In this document: piece by piece, positions 32,877 through 45,161 of the stretch
How the letters are laid out: every line of letters starts with the position of its first letter
Position numbering within the stretch: position 1 is the stretch's first letter
Assembly (NCBI GenBank): GCA_032622095.1
Contig: CP136068.1
Coordinates: forward strand, 52,818,443-52,882,442
Reading direction: 5' to 3'
DNA: 64,000 nucleotides
From: Siphonodentalium dalli
Lineage: Eukaryota > Mollusca > Scaphopoda > Gadilida > Siphonodentaliidae
Position numbers and translations under genes: made by a program
Notes under the pieces: generated by a model
The model's input: the letters and a program-made list of their open reading frames with translations, nothing else
What the model was told of the DNA's origin: nothing
Databases searched by the model: none

Positions 32877-33170
32877 AGCTGATCTTTTTGGCCAGTGCTT
32901 TCTGCCAAAAAAAATAATAATAAAAATGATTTTTTCCTGCCCAGTGGTATAAAATTCAAAACATATTTGCTTAGCCATCTGCCAAAAACCAGACAAGACC
33001 ATGCCAGTATGAGCAAACCAATAAAAAACCCAGATGTGGGGTGTGTGTGAGTTGCATGTGTTTAGATGGAGGTAGAGATAGCCAGAGAGCAATGATAGAA
33101 TGATCTACCACTGACTTACTATGTACACAAACGCCTCCCATATACCTATACCTCAATCCTCCCATCAGGT
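32877..33170. repeat. Dispersed direct duplication, copy 2
   Basis: Second copy of 32290-32570, offset by about 587 bases. The intervening 32575-32870 is AT-rich and holds nothing recognisable. Confidence 0.85.
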
Positions 33171-33829
33171 ACTAACACTACTGTGTCGACACCTGTGGAG
33201 ACTAGTTTGTGTATTTACTCTATGGTGGCTGTCTTTATTCCTCGCTCCACCGACTCTATATTTATTTTGAACAGTAGGAATGAATCAGTCCTCATGGATG
33301 TACCATTTGCTCATGTGTGCAGTGGCTTATGTTTTAGTTGTGGGTTGTGGTGATAATTCGTTGGATTAATTAATGTCGTTAGGAATACGTGTTCATTAAT
33401 TAGTCGTTATTTAGATGGATGTACCTGGGATCTGACTAAATTATCTTCCTCCTTGTCAAAGTTATTAGTGACTATAGTATGTCTAAACATCGGAGTAACA
33501 GTAGCTGTAAGTATGTGTGTGTTAACCGCAATATGCGCCACCTATTAACTTCCTCAATTCTATAAATTATTTCTAGGATTGTTTTTGTGCTTTTTAACAA
33601 CTGTATACTGTATTCTGTGAATGGATATCCTCCACATCTGTATTATAATATTGATTTTACAACATACACGATAAATGTTATATGTTTTTTGCACAATATG
33701 TTTAAGGAAACTACATGTAGATAAATTTAGGGAATTAATGTATTACTATTTCTTTGGATTGTCTCAACAGCTTTTTGACAGTGATTACTTTACTCCCCTG
33801 GACAGAATTCATAAGAAGGCTTTAAATAT

Positions 33830-33965
33830 ACTACTCCATCAAAGTAGACTAATCGGATAAGGGGTATTTTAATATTTGGACATTTACACATCCCCTTTAC
33901 AGTTGTAAATGTCCAAATTTAAAATAAATTCTTTCCCAACAAGTCTACTTTGGTGGATTAGAAAT
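33830..33965. repeat. Inverted repeat around AAGTAGACT
   Basis: CATCAAAGTAGACTAATCGG and CAAGTCTACTTTGGTGGATT are inverted partners flanking a second pair, ATTTGGACATTTACA / TGTAAATGTCCAAAT. It is probably a small foldback element. The overlapping 61-codon frame at 33675 is not supported. Confidence 0.65.
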
Positions 33966-35009
33966 ATCTTAAATTTGTCTTTAAGCATGTGGAATTAAAT
34001 TTTTATAACTGGTCAGCAAATGGTATAGATGCATATCATATGTTTCATGAATTTCAGTATTTATAAATCTTCAGTTTATCTACCAAAACCAAGCCTGATT
34101 ATAATTTTCTCACTTTATTCCATATGGACATTTAATACATGTTGAACACAAAATATATTTCTGATCAAATCATTTCCCAGAAAGAGTTCTATATATAGAA
34201 ATGAATGAGAATACACAGGCCCTGGTAGAGGTTATAGGGTACTTGATGATAACCCAATATCTGATTGCAAAGCAGTTTCACTAAACAATTTTATTTGTGA
34301 CAACTTCATGCCATAGACATCTACTGTATATGATATTGTTATATATAATAGTCATGCTAATCCAAATGTATGATCAAGATGAATGTCAATTTGAATCGGT
34401 GCAGTGATTTTGAGTTAAACTAGATTTTCCAAATAGCTACCGTAGTAACTGAAGGCAGACCCGTAACTCCCCCAAAATAATGGGGGGGGGGGTGTAATGT
34501 ATCCTTGCCCGACGTCTCTGCTAAATTCCCCGATGTTATATAATTCAGGACATACATGTATATACTGAAAACAAATATCGAAGATCAGATAGGATGCCTG
34601 ATTTGGGGATATTCTGTGAGAAATTCTCTCGCCCTGCGGACCATCATGGAATTTACACGGAATCTAAAGTTTCTGATTATAAATTGTACAGTGGTGTAGT
34701 GCTGGCTGTATATAAAGCAGTAATCTCATTAAAAATTTGACAAACCAGCAAAAAAATTAGAACTGGACAACACAGATAGAGACAATTTACTGCATTCCAA
34801 TGGGCTGCCAGGGGCTCAGCATCACAGCTGTTATTTTATGTATGCTATTTATATCTTTTGTTGGGCACTTTGGTTTACGTTTACTATTTTGCAATTATGT
34901 TGATCAATAATCCTTGGCAATAATTGCAACAAAATCTTTATATGACCAAAGTTACAATGAATCCAGAGAATTTCCTGATGAAAGCACTGCCTGGAGTATT
35001 CTTAAGGGG

Positions 35010-35375
35010 GTGTCACATCACCAAATTCACCCTCTGGGGACCTCATTCTGCATGGCCTCATCTGCTATGGGAGACATACTCAGATTGAAGTTCCCAAATG
35101 GTGAATGTTGTATACCCATTATGAACCTTGATTATGCAATGTGTCATCTGCTAATTTGGGGACATAACAGAAACTGAACTGAAAAAGAAATACAATATAT
35201 GTGAAGTTTCTGTAGAAATTTGATAATAAAGAAACTTTCCAGAGAAGATGAGGCCTATATTAAAAGCAAAATGAGGTCCCCAGAGGGTGAATTTAGTGAA
35301 GCTAGCCCAACCAGTGGGATAGCGTCACTATATTCACCCTCTGGGGACCTCATTCTGCAAATGACAGGCACACTA
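35010..35375. mobile_element. MITE family F, 5'-truncated
   Basis: It enters the family at CATCACCAAATTCACCCTCTG and keeps the internal core (TGAAGTTCCCAAATGGTGAA, CAATGTGTCATCTGCTAATT), the right palindrome and the right end TGCAAATGACAGGCACACTA. The left palindrome arm and outer end are missing. Confidence 0.82.
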
Positions 35376-36001
35376 AACTTAGGCTTGGAGGTGACAGTTC
35401 AAATTGATTGGTCATGTCTTCTAGTCAAATGTTGACCAGTTTGCAATGCTTTACCTGTAAAGTCAAGTGTAAGTTTGTAAAATGTTGATATGTTTACTCC
35501 CTTGTTGCATGCACTCTGTGACCCTTGGAACGATCCTTGTATTTCTTTTTGAGCTATCCGCACCTAGGGTATTATTGGAGTTTGATTGGAATCGAGTTTA
35601 TATTAAGCTGTGAGTGAATTGTGGGTATTATGGCAGCCTGATATATAGCGGCTCCACTGCACCATAAACTGCATCACATGCACCTCGTGCCCTTGAGTTT
35701 TGCTCCTCCTTCTTAGATGTTAGCCCTCTGCACCTAAGTACTACCTGTCTTAACTGCACGAGAATATAAGCTACAATTCAGATGTGGAGATGTGAACAGG
35801 TGTAGAAGCGCCAGACTATACTTGGCAGTACAGTAGTTGTTATTGATCTTTCTATTATCTCATAATTACTGTGTTTTATATTTTAAACTTATATACATGT
35901 ACTTATGACATGCTTATGCCAGTCTGAACTGGGTGTGGCATCCACCACTAATGGTAATATTAATGTGGAATATGTATATTGCCCTTATTCAAAGCTCTAA
36001 G

Positions 36002-36135
36002 TACAGTACTTTCATAAATAATTGACTCCTTAACCACAGCAGAATTATGGGTAACTTTTCAGGATTTAGTCAGAAATATGGCTTGTTGCCATTCATCGGA
36101 AAGCTCTCAGTGAGATTATTTAGGGCATTACTGTA
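36002..36135. mobile_element. TA-flanked MITE family E, half-deleted
   Basis: It has the left arm through GCCATTCATCGGAAAGCTCTC, then jumps to ATTATTTAGGGCATTACTGTA. The right arm is almost wholly deleted, so this copy can no longer fold. Confidence 0.85.
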
Positions 36136-37140
36136 TTCCAACAATAGCATTACTACCCCAGTTGTTGAGTTATGTAGGATACATGTAGGTCTACTGTATG
36201 CTGCTCAGGTCCCTATTTGATGTTTAGGTGTGATAAAGTGAGCTCAGTACCAGTGGCCTTGCTCAATGGTCACAACATCGCCCAAGATTTGAACAGCATT
36301 ATGACACACTGGGGCGGAGCCATGCACTGCTCGCAAACCTGGCAGTCCGCCCAAGTGTCTCCATTTTCAACACGGAAACATCCTGCGAATAACTTTTGTA
36401 GCTGTAATGTTATTGAACTTTGACACTTATCACACAATTGGTGTGTTTCTTCGCTGATTATATATACTCATATATAATACCGGTACTAATATGTATGCTG
36501 ATGAAATCTGAGTCAATCTACATATATGCTTGCTCTGAATTGGTGTTATTATAGTAATATGCATCCTTTTAGTTTCATTCACTTTGAACATGAGGTCAGG
36601 GCTCGATTTAATTGGATTCACATCGCAATTTGCGATGCAATTTCCAATTTATGCTAACCAAATTAAAATGAAAAAAATATGTATTGGTAGGGTATGCTAT
36701 GCAAAATCTACCCATTGTTGCAAAATGTCATACAAATTGTAAAAAATTAAGTCGACATGAGGTCTGACAAATTTCATTGCTCAATTGGGAGGCTGATATT
36801 TACATAATTTCTCAGTTAGGTCAGATATATATCAGTAAAGATAAATTTATCAACATCAAAGTGTGTGTGTGCAGGGTCTATACAATGTAGTGTTTACTTA
36901 TTACTTTGGTGCACATTTCCTTTCATCTTATGAACCTCATAGAAAAACTCTATTTCCCAGCAAGTCTTGATAATTTCTTATCTTCTTATGATAACATAAT
37001 GTTGAGGAGACTGTCATGGATATGATAGGTAGCTTAAGTTAATGGTTGTCCAACATATGAATTATGAATACATATGTAGCATGCTGTAGTTGTCATCTTA
37101 TTAAACTTCATAGTACAGTCTATAAATGTTGGTTGTTTCA

Positions 37141-37270
37141 TCGGGGCCCAAGTGGCTAAGCCAGTAAGGTGCATGGAATATTTAGGTAGTTATAAGCTGT
37201 CTAGCGATGGTGAAGTTGGTTCATGTCCAGATAAGAGTCGATTGGTGTTTTTCTGCAAATGAAGGGTAAC
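37141..37270 (+). mobile_element. tRNA-like SINE candidate (head)
   Basis: GGGGCCCAAGTGGCTAAGCCA, about 80 bases later GGTTCATGTCC, resemble pol III A and B boxes (TGGCTAAGCC and GGTTCATGTCC). A SINE-tail-like block, GCCTAGCAGCTGAAACAATG, with TAAAACCCTAAACAATC follows at about 37668-37695, beyond an intervening family B element. It resembles the element at 6404-6713. Confidence 0.5.
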
Positions 37271-37305
37271 CTGATTTGTTAATCTGGGAAAGTTTATCAG
37301 TTGCT

Positions 37306-37544
37306 TTAACCTTTTCTATACTTAATGGATTCTCCCATCCAGTTATAACAGGATATATTGGAATGGTCTATTATTCATTTGGATGGGTGTTCAGGAAATG
37401 AGTAGACGACAGAAGTGCAGAAGGATTACTATTCATTAGTGAGAAATGTTCAGATGATATAATAAGTTTGTTTGTTGAACTTATTATCTGAACAGTTCCT
37501 AAGGGAACAACTCTTCAATGAGAATTTAGTATAGAAATTGTTAA
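37306..37544 (+). mobile_element. TTAA-MITE family B
   Basis: It starts TTAACCTTTTCTATACTTAA and ends ATTTAGTATAGAAATTGTTAA. It keeps both TTAA ends, with a GTTTGTTTGTTGAACTTATTAT centre. Point changes in CCCTTT (CCTTTT and AAATTG) mark it as old. It lies between the two parts of a SINE-like sequence. Confidence 0.87.
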
Positions 37545-38632
37545 TACAGGGCTCTGATGGTTTCTTCATGCAGTAGTGAAAGTTTTATAGTGAAATTAAC
37601 CCTCTATACAGTCTCTGCTGCGCTAATAAAATGACAAGTCGTGATATATGGCCTAGCAGCTGAAACAATGCTAAAACCCTAAACAATCAACTTGTTCATT
37701 CAAAACCATATATAGCTGTATAATGGGGGATTTACTGCCCCTGTTTAATAGTGCAGTGATACTTCTGATGACTCAAAATCTCATTTTATGCACAGTGAAG
37801 ATGCACCAGGCTTTATACAGCAGCCTACACAATGAGCGTGCACATCCTATACATGTCTGCTAACCTCTTACTTATGTCAAACCACCAGGTTTTTATGGCG
37901 TAACTGACTCATACCTAGGTTATTGTTGTATATAGGTCAGTTTTCTATATGCCACATGCACCTTTCTATTCTTCTTGCTGTATGTACCTGGGTTAGGGTT
38001 TCCTCTGCATCAGTTATCAATTAGGAACAAATGTTTGATGCTTGCTGCATGGAAACACATTTCTTAACTCTGTATTTTATAATTGGGAACCTTAACATGG
38101 GTGCTGAGATGATCTGTGAGAGATTACTCAATTTAGGCCGTTTATTTTATATAAAATAAAGGTGCATGAGAACGCATGTCTGCACTTTATGCTGCAATGT
38201 GTATAAGGAGAGAATTATTAAGGATCCTTCAGCATTCCAAACTTGCAGTTACAACAACAACTACATCTTGTTTCAAAATAGTTACAACAGAATATTATAT
38301 CACTGGTTAGAATACACAAAAAAGAACAAAATAAATGACCTACATGTAGATCAAAACATACCCATCTGAACGCAGCTTCACCAGTTACTATAAATGGCTT
38401 TTAAAAATTACGTGCCAATGTTAGTTTGTTAATAGTATTCAAATATATTTATTAGTCTTTGAAAAAAACTTGGAATGTTACACTCGCAATCCCAGGGGGG
38501 AACTAGGAAACTTTAATTGACCATCTTGAGAACTTGATTGACCCCACGTGCCCTCCTCAACTGGAGTTGGCCCACTAACCAACAGAGAATTTGACTGCAC
38601 CCTCGATATTTAAATGTCTTTTGAAGACTTCC

Positions 38633-39166
38633 AGGGATTTTTTTAGGTGTCCTCAGGGTCCGGTATCCGGCCCCATTCCCAATGGAAAAAAGGCACCTTT
38701 ATTCCCAATTTTTAACCACCAAATTCCCAATTGCAGGCATGCAGGTATATAATACCATCAGGTTTATTGAATAATTATCAATTTTTTCTGATGTTTTGTA
38801 CACTCAGTCGATCGATAAGCGGCTGAAAACCCGTAGTAAATCAGCGATATCGGGAGCCTGCATCGTATAATGTACACGCGGCAACCTAACTATTAGCTTA
38901 ACATGTGAATTACCTCCCCTCTACCAGTCAGTGCATTTATGAAAGAGGGAGGATACCTCTAAATAAATTGCTGATTTATATAAAACACGTGTACAGTCGC
39001 GTTATACACCGAAAATTACGGTATTAGTACTATTTACTTGTGTGTAACAGTGATTAAATGAATTTTTCTAAAACATGGAAAATTCCCAATTTTGGTCTGT
39101 AAAGACACATTTTTCCCAATTCGAAGGGACCCGGACCCATTCCCAAAATAGGCAGAAAAATCCCTG
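38633..39166. mobile_element. DNA element with CAGGGATTTTT ends, 534 bp
   Basis: The ends CAGGGATTTTT and AAAAATCCCTG are perfect inverted repeats. Inverted subterminal blocks include GGGTCCGG...CCATTCCCAA and TTCCCAATT. ACTTC flanks both ends directly (38628-38632 and 39167-39171), suggesting a 5-bp target duplication. The ends resemble hAT, but 8 bp would be usual for that group. No coding frame is present. Confidence 0.75.
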
Positions 39167-39462
39167 ACTTCTGGCCATGAATATACCTGGATGGTACATG
39201 TATGTACCCAAAGAACTCCCTTCACCCATACCAGATGCATGTGTGTTAATGGACATCATTGCAGCTGATTTAATATAACTATAGTCCTTGAAAAATCATT
39301 ATATAGCCCTGGAATTTTGTTCTAGAAATTATGTGGGGTCCGAGGGAAACCCTATTTGACAGTGAATTGTCTTGAAGACTTGGTTGACCCCCTCAGATAT
39401 ACTGGAATTGGCCCACTATTATAAACCAGTTGAGCATTATTCTGCTCTCTCCAGAGTTGAAT

Positions 39463-39665
39463 ATAACCCTTTCTATACTAAATGGATTCTCTCATTCAGT
39501 TATAAAATTATACATTTGAATGGTCAATTATTCATCTGGAGGGATGTTCAGAAATTATACAGAAAGGACGGTTATTCATTGGTGGCAAATGTTCTGATAA
39601 TAAGTGCAACAAATCATTTGTTGAACGTATCTGAACATTTCCTGCCAATAAGTATTTAGTAAATA
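39463..39665 (+). mobile_element. TTAA-MITE family B, 3' end degraded
   Basis: It starts ATAACCCTTTCTATACTAAA and contains TCATCTGGAGGGATGTTCAG and AATAAGTGCAACAAATCATT, with AACATTTCCTGCCAATAAGT near the end. The terminal AAAGGGTTAA has been lost. Confidence 0.8.
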
Positions 39666-40028
39666 CACGGAATGACGTGAGTGTGTTAATGCGCAACAAA
39701 CAATGCACGAGGACTAGCATGGAAGGATAGCACGAGAGGCACAAATGTCATATCAAGTATCATCAAACTCATTAACACACATGTCCCATTAACTCATGTG
39801 TCGTTCTGTGTTTATTACACATCACCCATCCAAGAATCCTTTCATTAAAAGACATGTTTATTTAGGCACAAACTGGGCTTGTTTGTCATGTGTGATAATG
39901 CTTTTATTTTGCAGTTCTGGTTTAATGTTTGAGGCAAACACTGTACTTCTAGGAACATGCGTGTAATAAAGGCAGTGTTTAAACACTGATTATCTGGATG
40001 GTTGATACATGTACAGTAGTAGGAAAGC

Positions 40029-40200
40029 TTAGCCCTTCCATTACTGGAGCTTCCTTAAATATTGAAAAACCCTGTGCCAATGCATTCTCTTATATATGCG
40101 AGTCTCCCATATAGAGCCTGGCATATATAAGAGAATACATTGTCCTAACAATATTTACCTACACCTTGTAAGCCAGTGCATTCTCTTATATATAGGAAGC
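40029..40200 (-). mobile_element. TTAA-MITE family A, truncated
   Basis: It starts TTAGCCCTTCCATTACTGGA and contains one full palindromic module (40075-40142) and the left arm of the second, then breaks off at TATATAGGAAGC. No second terminal repeat is present. Confidence 0.82.
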
Positions 40201-40924
40201 ACCCTGAGAACTTTGTTGACCCCTGAGATGCACTGAAGCCAAACAGCAGCACACAATCTTTAATGGGCCATGGTGCAGGGAGCCAGACTGACCAGATCTG
40301 TTTAGCAGCTGTTTAATTTACTCAGACTGCTTAAATACTTTTCCACTTGTACTTTACCTGTTACTGATGACAGGATCTCATCAGCTGTGCAGCAGGTTTC
40401 ATTAGAATATTCATCAATCTAACTATTGATGTGGCATCCCGTTCCTATCTCATTCCACAATCAATTCTGCCATTAGTTCTAAAACTCTACCTGGGAATGT
40501 TCTGTTCTTCAGTTGTATGTTTTGACATGTAAGCCAGGGACCTAGAGGTTTCAAATTGGTTAAGTCACTTCTCCCTGTTTGGTTATTAGGGAGAAGTTGA
40601 CTGTTATCAGGGAGAAGTAACAATGGCTGAGTTTCAATGTACACCCCCCCCCCAACAACACCCATCAATGATCAAATAAGTATGATGCAATATAAGAGCT
40701 CATATATAAAACCATTATAGTGAGTATATGTACACCATCATAAATATACGTTAAATATGCTGTTTGGTGGACATATGCATACTGGTATATGAGAGAGAAG
40801 TCTCTTCTACCTCGGACACCTTCATTAATTCTGTTTTTGAACATACATGTATATATGTATGCAATATAGTACATCGCATTCAAGCAGCTACTCATCCACA
40901 AATATTATCCAAGTAACACAGAGT

Positions 40925-41072
40925 TGGTAGAAAAATAGTTTGACTGGCTGATGCAACCCCAATAATTGGCTGCTGCAGTCAGCAATGCCAAAGTCATTTG
41001 CTGGAGCAAACTGGGCCACAGCAAAGGGTTGCCGTAGGGGATTGCCAAAGCCAAATAATATGAATTAAGAGG
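40925..41072. mobile_element. Element G (second copy)
   Basis: In reverse orientation it shares GCCCTCTTAATTCA, TTGGCTTTGGCAATCC, GGCCCAGTTTGCTCCAGCAA and TGACTTTGGCATTGCTGA with the insert at 12860-12978, and is somewhat longer. The ends are less clear than in the nested copy. Confidence 0.6.
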
Positions 41073-42305
41073 GCTGTGTTTAGAATGGGGGACTTTTACG
41101 ATTTGGCAAAATACCTGTTTGTCTTAATTAATTGGTTTATATTTCTTGTCAGTTCAGGTCAGTTGCAAAACAAGTTTGTGTGGTTTGGTTTCTTCATAGT
41201 TGTTTTAATGCATAACATTCCCTGGATAGTTTTGAAATACAAATACTTAAGACATTGTGTTCAGAAAACATAATAAATTACACTGATAACCGATATGTAC
41301 CAAATATTTTACCATCAAAGGTCATCATGATAAAAATTATCTCTTTTCCTGGAAAGGTATTCTGTTTGAATTGTTATGTTATTTGTCCCAGCATGCTTGA
41401 AGATATCGTTATCTTTGTGAGCGCGACCGAGCTGTATTCTCATGTTTATTCATGAGGCGAGTGTATATGGTTGAGGATTTTATCTGCGGTTGGTTAATTT
41501 CCCAACCTTGAAAAAAATCTCCTATTGCCGTCACAAAGGCATACCATGTTATGAATTTTTCCATACTGTTGACACTTGGGGTGTAGAACATGAATGAATG
41601 TCAAGTTTCCCTATTGAACCATAGGATTTTCTCGGAAGTTGCTATATTTCAAGAATTAATATTTTTTAATATGTCAATTTTCTAGTTCTACCATCATTAT
41701 GGTATGAGGATTACAGTGCCAGAAGTGGCCACCACTTGACATTATGTGGGTGGATATAAGGGTTTACCTTTCCAGTTATAAAAATATACATTGGAATAGT
41801 AATTTCCTGGTAATTCACATTGTAGCGACCCATGTTACACTCTCAGTATCTCAGTTTGTTCTGAGTAGTGGATTTCATTTCCACTGAATTATTATAGTGT
41901 CAACTTGCATCTACAGAAAACATTTGCCAACACATTCACCACAATGAGTTCAGCCTTGAGATCAGATGTGTGACTGTGCATATATATTATCTTGTTATTA
42001 GTAACTGCATAATAATATGTATGTGTTGCAATGAGCTGATGATCCATGCTATTTTCATCATATTACAACATACTTCAGCTAACTGCACCCATGTGAGGTG
42101 ACCTATTTTGGGCCATGATAGTGGTAACCCAGATGCCCTGAAGGAAAGTTTTTGTATATTCAGGCGACACCATAACACCAATTTTGTAAGTTGGTTTATG
42201 AACCCACCAACAATTTTATAATAAATGCAAAACAAAAATCCCAGTGTTTTTCACTTCGCATGAAGTTCGTGCTTTAAAATATAGCTAATATTAATAGCTT
42301 TTTAT

Positions 42306-42770
42306 GTTTACCCATACCATAGTATGGTAAACATAGTGTCGTTGTCCGGATTGACCACTCGTCGTCCGTCCGTCCATCTGTCTGTCTGTCTGTCTGTCCG
42401 TAGACACTTAACTCATGGTGCGATAACTTAAATATTTTGTATATGAATTACTCAGCACAAAAGACAGACGAGTTCGAATATTGGTTTGATCCGACTATTT
42501 TTAACTGTGACCCTTTTTCGAAAAAATAATCACTCTTAAAAAAAATTAAAAAAATTTAGATTGAATTCCTTGCTCAATTTAGCAAAAAAAAAATGAAAAA
42601 ATGAAGAAAAAAAATATAATAATTGTTTTTTAAATAATTAAAAAAAAAAAATTTAAGTTAACAAAATTTGAAAAACATAACACCATTATAACTCTGCCAA
42701 GGGTACCCCGAGTCACCACACCAAATTTGTTTAAATCGGTCCAAAATCTTATGTGTTATGTACTGGTAAA
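42306..42770. repeat. GTCCGTCC-linked interspersed repeat
   Basis: It begins with the palindrome GTTTACCATACTATGG-type text and GTCCGTCCGTCCATCTGTC, then AT-rich low complexity. It ends AACTCTGCCAAGGGTACCCC, GAGTCACCACACCAAATTTG, whose reverse complement occurs at about 3230-3290. A related start, CGCCAAGGTATGGGTTAACA, lies at 43298. Confidence 0.65.
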
Positions 42771-43106
42771 TTTGTTTGGAGCGACATTAAATCCAATTCA
42801 CAATTCCATCCCATGCCTTTGGACTACTTAGCTATTGATAAGGCTATATTATTTTCTGATGTCTCTTATGCCAATGTGCAGATAATCTGATAAAGAAAGC
42901 TATGGTATGGAATTTAAAATAAAGATTCAACAATTCACATCACATGATATTAACAGTAGACTTGAACATCTTTGCTGCCTTGCACAGCTGAAGATATCGC
43001 TCCACATAAACAATTCCTGTGATTTGTTGACAGATCTGCTATATAATTGATATTAATGGGTCACCAGTGAGGTGGCTTATATTGATCTATAGGTCACCTT
43101 TCACAT

Positions 43107-43175
43107 TTAACCCAAGGCTGTGGTGGTGCAGCATTACAGATCCTGTACCAGTGCATTCTCTTATATAAATGCCAG
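43107..43175 (+). mobile_element. TTAA-MITE family A fragment (5' end)
   Basis: TTAACCCAAGGCTGTGGTGG, then CAGCATTACAGATCCTGTAC and GTGCATTCTCTTATATAAAT, match the left third of family A up to the first module arm. Confidence 0.65.
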
Positions 43176-43916
43176 TGACCCATAAATTCCAATAATTTGT
43201 GTTATGTACATTTGTCTATAATAGTACATAACAGTATACTCTATAATTCAACATCAAAACTCTCATTTATGATTCCGATCATAGTAATTTACTATCGCCA
43301 AGGTATGGGTTAACATCTGCCGATCGTGATCGGCCTCTCGTTTATTTTTCCCGGCATCAACATTGTTTGTTAAATACCTGGAATACCATTCTACAAACAT
43401 TATATGTGCGAGAAAGATACATTGAAGTCATAAAAAATACACCTGGAACGCGATGTTCGCTCCCCGAGCAATTGCTGCACCATTTGTATTCATTCCGGAA
43501 TCAGAAATGGAATAAAAAGAGATAGTACATTAAATGTCTTATTATATCTTTTATTATTTCGAATGAATAAGTTTCCTTTGAATCCATCATCAGTAATGTA
43601 AAAAATCTCCAAACATTATGTCAAGAACTTTTGTCATTGGGGGTATCCTGCTGACATAACTAGCCAGTTTCCAAAGACAACATTATATAGCAAATTTGAC
43701 GCTCAAGCTTTGCTATTTATTAACATCGTCATTGGAAGTTGGCTAATTTTAACATCCCCAACGACGTAAGTTCTTTGTTATAAGTGTAGCACAGCCAAGT
43801 CGTGTAACTGACAAAGACTTAAGGTGGAAAACTTGAAACTAAAAGAGTGTGATGATACTTTTATTGATGCTGCCCCTGTGATGGGCTATGTTTGCTGCTA
43901 ACAGTATGTGAAGAGT

Positions 43917-44170
43917 TTAATCCTTTCATGATGGGAGTTGCATTAAAGACCCTGTGCCAGAGCATTTTCTTATATATGCAAGTCTCCCACAGGGAGCCTC
44001 GCATATATAAGGGAATGCATTGGCTTACAAGGTCAAGGTAAATACTGTTAGGCCAATGTATTTTTTTATATATGCGAGGCTCCCAATGCCAAACTCTCAT
44101 ATATAAGAGAAAGCATTGGCATAGGGGTTTTTCTTAAAATTTTAGTAAGCTCCAGTCATGGAATGGTTAA
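43917..44170 (+). mobile_element. TTAA-MITE family A (double hairpin)
   Basis: The ends are TTAATCCTTTCATGATGGGA and AGTCATGGAATGGTTAA, with both TTAA sites present. Two palindromic modules are present; the second has several arm mismatches (TGTATTTTTTTATATATGCG). Spacer: CTTACAAGGTCAAGGTAAAT. Confidence 0.88.
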
Positions 44171-44398
44171 AAACTAAATGTTATCCTCCACCCAGAGATA
44201 CACCTGTTGTTCATAAACCAATAATAAAATATAAGTGGCCTAAAGGAGCTTCTGTTCACAGGACTCTGATGACCTGTATTGGGTTAGTAGACATGGGAAG
44301 ATTGTAGGTAATAAAAACATATCTCTGTCTGAATCAGGTGAAAGCACAGTCTCATGTCATTTTATAGCAGTATTATGACTACCCTAGGCTACGGTTTG

Positions 44399-44637
44399 GA
44401 CTCAATTTTTGACAAACATTTTTCCAGTCAAAAGAATTGAAAAACATAACCCTCTATGTGTAACAGTCTGGGATTTGTATCAACTTTTATCAGATGACAG
44501 TTATTAAATGTTTACAGGACTCAATTTTTGACAAACATTTTTCCAGTCTATAGAATCAAAAAACATAACGCTCTATGTGTAACAGTCTGGGATTTGTATC
44601 AACTTTTATCAGATGAAAGTTAGTAAATCTTAACAGG
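44399..44637. repeat. Tandem duplication, about 119-bp unit, 2 copies
   Basis: GACTCAATTTTTGACAAACA starts at about 44399 and 44518. Both copies run through AACAGTCTGGGATTTGTATC to a TTACAGG / TTAACAGG end. They differ at few sites. A family B element starts immediately after (44642). Confidence 0.88.
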
Positions 44638-44641
44638 TGAC

Positions 44642-44836
44642 TTAACCCTTTCTTTACTAAATGGATTCTTCCATTCAGTTACAACTGTATACATGGAATG
44701 GTCTATTGTACATTTGGAGGGATGTTAAGGATATATGAGCAGACATAAGCCAGATGAAAATATTATATGAATGCAGAATAATTCAATGGAAATATTGAGA
44801 TAACAGGTTCAACAACACGACATTTGTTGAACTTAT
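44642..44836 (+). mobile_element. TTAA-MITE family B, cut by a family E element
   Basis: It starts TTAACCCTTTCTTTACTAAA and proceeds to GAACTTATTATCTGAACA, where the family E element begins. The remaining 3' 50 bases of B are not found beyond the E element. Confidence 0.82.
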
Positions 44837-45010
44837 TATCTGAACATACAGTAATGCCCTAAGTAATCGACTCCTTAACCACAGCAGAATTATGGATAAC
44901 TTTGAGAGTTTTCCGATGAATGGCAACAAGCCATATCTCCGACTAAATCCTGAAAAGTTACCCATAATTCTGCTGTGGTTAAGGAGTCGATTACTTAGGA
45001 CATTACTGTA
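44837..45010. mobile_element. TA-flanked palindromic MITE, family E
   Basis: The ends TA-CAGTAATGCCCTAAGTAA and ACTTAGGACATTACTG-TA are nearly perfect inverted repeats with TA on both sides. The left arm has an internal deletion (ACTTT-GAGAGTTTTCCG), so the palindrome is asymmetric. It ends about 150 bases before exon 4. Confidence 0.88.
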
Positions 45011-45161
45011 TTGCTCTATGATGTTAGAGTCTTATCATATTCTTCAGTTCTTTACATAAAGGTCATATATAGCATGTATACTAAAAGTGTCTTCTAAAGA
45101 TGATAATATAACATGTATCATGTATCATGTATACTAAAATGTTGTCTTTGTCTCGTTTCAG

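Larger units (their letters stand above)
13463..45161 (+). other. Intron 3 of the RhoGEF gene (about 31.7 kb)
   Basis: It splits the PDZ domain between LIK and SGSFVALTLLG. Because these pieces join directly into the expected domain, no coding exon needs to be missing here. It contains most of the mobile elements and the largest minisatellite. Stretches where I see nothing supported: 13470-14090, 15845-16690, 19135-20040, 23011-24500, 25160-25940, 26540-27460, 28520-29395, 30440-30940, 33175-33830, 33970-35000, 35380-36000, 36140-37140, 37700-38500, 41080-42300, 42775-43100 and 43180-43915, apart from short low-complexity runs. Confidence 0.8.

Noticed and set aside
33675-33860. Possible reverse transcriptase tail (LDRIHKKALNILLH)
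   Set aside because: Slight resemblance to LINE C-termini only. No catalytic YxDD motif or longer frame nearby, and the segment overlaps a foldback.
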